Source: Streptomyces pseudovenezuelae
GTDB lineage: Bacteria > Actinomycetota > Actinomycetes > Streptomycetales > Streptomycetaceae
Length of the DNA: 64,000 nucleotides
NCBI RefSeq assembly: GCF_001513955.1
Contig: NZ_KQ948144.1
Span: forward strand, 378,853 to 442,852
Direction: 5' to 3'
Part shown: positions 61,461 to 64,000 of the stretch, in pieces
How the letters are laid out: the number at the start of each line of letters is the position of its first letter
Position numbering within the stretch: position 1 is the first letter of the stretch
Position numbers and translations under genes: made by a program
The notes under the pieces: model-generated
Database searches by the model: none
What the model saw: the letters and a program-made list of their open reading frames with translations, nothing else
Told to the model about the DNA's origin: nothing

Positions 61461-62027
61461 TCAGGGGCTCGGCGCGGTGAGGTACCGCTGCACCGTGGGC
61501 GCCAGCCACGCCACGATCTCCTCGCGCGTCAGCGCCACGGTCGGCGGGAACCGCAGTACGTACCGGGTCAGCGCGAGCCCCAGCAGTTGCGTGGCGGCCA
61601 GCGCGGCCCGCGCGGGGGCCTGCTCCGGGTCCGGGCACACCCGCAGGGCCACCGGCATCACCTGCTCCCGGAAGATGCCCTGCATCCGCTCCGCCCCCGC
61701 CTGATTGGTCGCCCCGACCCGCAGCAGCGCGGTGAGCACCTCGTTCTCCTCCCACAGGTCGAGGAAGCGCGACACGAGTGCGCGGCCGATGTCGTGCCGG
61801 GGCAGCGAGGCGGGCTCCGGCAGTCCCAGGTCCACGGAGACGGCCGCCGCGAACAGGCCCTCCTTGTTGCCGTAGTAGCGCATCACCATCGAGGGATCGA
61901 TGCGCGCGTCCTTGGCGATGGCCCGGATGGTGGCCCGCTCGTAGCCGTCGGCGGCGAAGCGCTCGCGGGCCGCGGCGAGGATCGCGTCGCGGGTGTCGTC
62001 GGAGCGGCGACGGGGGGATTCGTTCAT
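61461..62027 (-). CDS. TetR-family transcriptional regulator
   Basis: This protein has 188 residues from ATG 62027 (ATG 62036 adds three). The DNA-binding domain is DDTRDAILAAARERFAADGY, ATIRAIAKDARIDPSMVMRY, YGNKEGLF, a typical TetR helix-turn-helix. The C-terminal ligand domain contains DLWEENEVLTALLRVGATNQ and ATQLLGLALTRYVLRFPPTV, matching the common TetR_C ligand domain. It is divergent from the FAD monooxygenase gene, and the gap contains a perfect 30-bp palindrome and iterons, so it should repress both genes and respond to an aromatic substrate. Confidence 0.92.
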   Translation of the reverse strand: MNESPRRRSDDTRDAILAAARERFAADGYERATIRAIAKDARIDPSMVMRYYGNKEGLFAAAVSVDLGLPEPASLPRHDIGRALVSRFLDLWEENEVLTALLRVGATNQAGAERMQGIFREQVMPVALRVCPDPEQAPARAALAATQLLGLALTRYVLRFPPTVALTREEIVAWLAPTVQRYLTAPSP

Positions 62028-62041
62028 GACGGCCATCGTAG

Positions 62042-62071
62042 GTCAACGCTTGTTGGCCAACAAGCGTTGAC
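62042..62071. promoter_or_regulatory. perfect 30-bp palindrome, likely TetR operator
   Basis: Centred at 62056/62057, the sequence reads the same on both strands over 30 bases, with the core TTGTTGGCCAACAA. It starts 15 bases in front of the TetR ATG at 62027. Confidence 0.85.
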
Positions 62072-62101
62072 GCCGGGTCTCCGCAGCGCTACCTTCGTCA
62101 A

Positions 62102-62157
62102 CAGGCGTTGGCCAACAACCGTTGGCAATCAGGCGTCGGCGAACAAGTGTTGGCAAC
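62102..62157 (+). repeat. four 14-bp tandem iterons before the monooxygenase gene
   Basis: Four adjacent 14-base units: CAGGCGTTGGCCAA, CAACCGTTGGCAAT, CAGGCGTCGGCGAA and CAAGTGTTGGCAAC. Each carries a TTGGC(C)AA-like core, the same core as the 30-bp palindrome. The last unit runs into the ribosome site CAGGAGG of the monooxygenase gene. Confidence 0.8.
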
Positions 62158-62168
62158 AGGAGGCCACC

Positions 62169-63632
62169 ATGAACGGCACCCCCGGGCACGGCACGCCCAC
62201 CGTGATCGTCGTCGGTTCCGGCCCCACCGGCCTGCTCCTGGCCGGTGACCTGGCCGTCGCCGGCGTCCCCGTGACCCTCGTCGAGAGGCGCCCGCACCGG
62301 ATCAGCAACCTCTCCCGCGCCTTCGTCCTGCACGCCCGCACACTCGAACAGCTGGACGCCCGCGGTCTCGCCGACGGCCTGGAGGCGGCAGGGCAGCGCC
62401 TGGACAAGCTGCGCCTGTTCGGCGACCTGACCATCGGCCTCGACACCCTCCCCTCCCGCTTCCGCCACCTCCTGGTCCTGCCGCAGTACGAGGTCGAGCA
62501 GGCCCTGGAGCGACGGGCCGTGGCGGCGGGCGTCGACTTCCGGTACGAGACCGAGGTGACGGGTCTGTCCCAGGACGAGAACGGCGTGACGGTGCGGGTC
62601 AAGGGGCCGGGAGGGGGCGCGGGGGCGCTGCGTGCCGAGTACCTCGTGGGTGCCGACGGCATGCGCAGCGCCGTGCGTGACGCGATCGGGCTGCCGTTCC
62701 CCGGCCGCTCGGTGATCCGCTCGGTGGTCCTGGCGGACGTCCGCCTCGCCGAGCCGCCCGAGACCCTGCTCACCGTCCACGCCGTGGGCGACGCCTTCGC
62801 CTTCATCGCCCCCTTCGGCGACGGCTACCACCGGGTCATCGCCTGGAACCGCGCCCATGACGTCGCCGACAGCGAGCCCCTCGACCTCGACGAGATCAAG
62901 GAGGTCACCCGTCTCGCCCTGGGCCGCGACTTCGGGATGCACGACGCCCGCTGGATGTCCCGCTTCCACAGCGACGAGCGCCAGGCCCCCGCCTACCGGG
63001 TGGGCCGGGTCTTCCTGGCCGGCGACGCCGCCCACGTCCACACCCCGGCCGGCGGCCAGGGCATGAACACCGGCCTCCAGGACGCGGCGAACCTGAGCTG
63101 GAAGCTGGCCCAGGTGGCGGGCGGCCACGCGGGCCCCGCGCTCCTGGACACCTACCAGGCGGAGCGGCACCCCGTCGGCAGGGCGGTCCTGCGCAGCAGC
63201 GGCGGCATCGTCCGCCTCGCGATGGCCAAGCGCCCCTGGGAACTGGCCCTGCGCACCGCCCTCACCACCGTCCTCGACCACGTCGGCCCGGCCCGCCGCC
63301 GCATGCTCGGCCAACTCACCGGCATCGGCTACAAGTACGCCGCCCCGCGCGGCTCCCATCCCCTCACCGGCACCCGCGCCCCCGACGTCTCCCTCGCGGG
63401 CGGCGGCCGCCTCTACGAGTCCCTGCGCGGCGGCAGGTTCGTCCTCATCACCCCCGAGCCCGAGGCCTACGGCGACGGGGGCGCCCACAAGGACCGCCTC
63501 GCCGTGGAACGCTGGGCGACCTCCCGCCGTACGACCGTCCTGGTGCGGCCCGACGGGTACGTGGGGTGGGCGGCGGACGGGGCGGACGCGAGGGCGGTGG
63601 GGGCGGCGCTGGCCGCACAGGTGGGCCGCTAG
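62169..63632 (+). CDS. FAD-dependent aromatic monooxygenase (PHBH / rifampicin-monooxygenase-like)
   Basis: The 487-residue flavoprotein has the FAD motif VIVVGSGPTGLLLAGDLAVA, the NADPH/FAD DG motif YLVGADGMRSAVRDA, and GRVFLAGDAAHVHTPAGGQG followed by MNTGLQDAANLSWKL, the class A hydroxylase GD and helix motifs. A C-terminal thioredoxin-like region follows. Such enzymes hydroxylate phenolic rings, including antibiotics such as tetracyclines and rifamycins. The ATG at 62169 follows CAGGAGG. Divergence from a TetR gene fits inducible detoxification. The stop overlaps the stop of the MarR gene on the other strand by three bases. Confidence 0.92.
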   Translation: MNGTPGHGTPTVIVVGSGPTGLLLAGDLAVAGVPVTLVERRPHRISNLSRAFVLHARTLEQLDARGLADGLEAAGQRLDKLRLFGDLTIGLDTLPSRFRHLLVLPQYEVEQALERRAVAAGVDFRYETEVTGLSQDENGVTVRVKGPGGGAGALRAEYLVGADGMRSAVRDAIGLPFPGRSVIRSVVLADVRLAEPPETLLTVHAVGDAFAFIAPFGDGYHRVIAWNRAHDVADSEPLDLDEIKEVTRLALGRDFGMHDARWMSRFHSDERQAPAYRVGRVFLAGDAAHVHTPAGGQGMNTGLQDAANLSWKLAQVAGGHAGPALLDTYQAERHPVGRAVLRSSGGIVRLAMAKRPWELALRTALTTVLDHVGPARRRMLGQLTGIGYKYAAPRGSHPLTGTRAPDVSLAGGGRLYESLRGGRFVLITPEPEAYGDGGAHKDRLAVERWATSRRTTVLVRPDGYVGWAADGADARAVGAALAAQVGR

Positions 63633-64000
63633 TGCGCTGAGTCCTGGGTGCCCGCGAGCAAGGTCCGCAACAGGTCGGCCAGTTGGCCGGCCTGTTCGTC
63701 GTCCAGGGCGGACAGGGCCGCCGTCTGGGCGGCCAGGCCCGCTCCCACCGCCTCGTCGATGACGGCCAGCCCCTTCTCCGTCAGGGTCACCTGGAGGCCC
63801 CGGCGGTCGTGGGGGTCGGGGGAGCGGCGCAGCAGGGCGGCGCGTTCCAGCTTGTCGAGGCGGCCCGTCATGCCGCCCGTGGTGAGCATCAGCGTCGAGG
63901 AGAGCAGGCGGGGGGAGAGGGTGTACGGCTCGCCGGCGCGGCGCAGGGTGGCGAGGACGTCGAACTCGCCGCGGGAGATGCCGTAGGGGGCGTAGACCTT
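63629..64000 (-). CDS. MarR-family transcriptional regulator, 5' end outside the window
   Basis: The 123 visible residues begin KVYAPYGISRGEFDVLATLR and continue LSPRLLSSTLMLTTGGMTGR then LDKLERAALLRRSPDPHDRR, with the wing ahead of GLQVTLTEKG. This is the MarR winged-helix domain, and the last 40 residues are the dimerisation helix. The N-terminal helix and start codon lie beyond 64000. It is convergent with the monooxygenase gene. Position suggests it controls a gene outside the window. Confidence 0.85.
   Translation of the reverse strand, partial: KVYAPYGISRGEFDVLATLRRAGEPYTLSPRLLSSTLMLTTGGMTGRLDKLERAALLRRSPDPHDRRGLQVTLTEKGLAVIDEAVGAGLAAQTAALSALDDEQAGQLADLLRTLLAGTQDSAH

Noticed and set aside
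62102..62157. Iterons as a plasmid or replication origin
   Set aside because: They sit in a divergent promoter next to a TetR gene and share the core of its palindrome. No replication gene is present.

Overview
The window is a stretch of a linear-chromosome actinomycete, almost certainly a Streptomyces. The DNA is very GC-rich with strong third-position G/C bias. It carries two short chaplins, a tyrosinase/caddie pair, a sporulation-type SSB, an LAxTG-sorted surface protein, many GTG/TTG starts, and a gene order that I recognise as resembling the S. coelicolor core between the chaplin/tyrosinase locus and malQ. Gene names taken from synteny are memory-based inferences, not database hits.

Layout. 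1-7352 (minus strand) is an exopolysaccharide cluster: two glycosyltransferases, a NodB-type deacetylase, a MurJ/Wzx-like flippase with a long Ser/Gly/Pro-rich N-terminus, an O-antigen-ligase-like polymerase and a WbaP-type priming transferase. Most neighbours overlap by a few bases. 7402-14005 is a cell-surface/secretion block: a secreted protein, two chaplins (8757 and 13709) each preceded by a BldN-like promoter, three small secreted proteins, a DUF5949-type protein, a VKOR-like membrane oxidoreductase and the tyrosinase pair. 14141-16353 holds a D-2-hydroxyacid dehydrogenase, an orphan small gene, the decayed 3' end of a tyrosine recombinase and tRNA-Arg(UCU), which together look like the scar of an integrated element.

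16676-22973 groups two dynamin-like GTPases, an SsbB-type SSB, a thioester-domain surface protein and a serine-every-third-residue repeat protein. 23756-26502 has EttA, a hotdog thioesterase and an actinobacterial hypothetical gene. 26510-33585 is a MacB-like ABC system with two giant permeases and an ATPase carrying an AbrB-like tail. A truncated haemoglobin and a PCMT-like methyltransferase follow.

35220-46272 (minus strand) is the most interesting block: GlnX-like membrane sensor, GlnH-like binding protein, a coiled-coil protein, PknG-like kinase, PP2C phosphatase, vWA protein and FHA protein. It reads as a complete sensing, phosphorylation, dephosphorylation and readout system built on the mycobacterial GlnX-GlnH-PknG theme. 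47047-53709 is a chitosan-oligosaccharide (csnR-K-like) operon under a ROK repressor with a recognisable operator. The right end holds an MscS channel, an HNH nuclease, a PadR-controlled ABC exporter, a small repeat protein ahead of malQ, a small membrane protein, and a TetR/FAD-monooxygenase divergon with a perfect 30-bp palindrome and four 14-bp iterons, followed by a MarR gene cut by the window edge.
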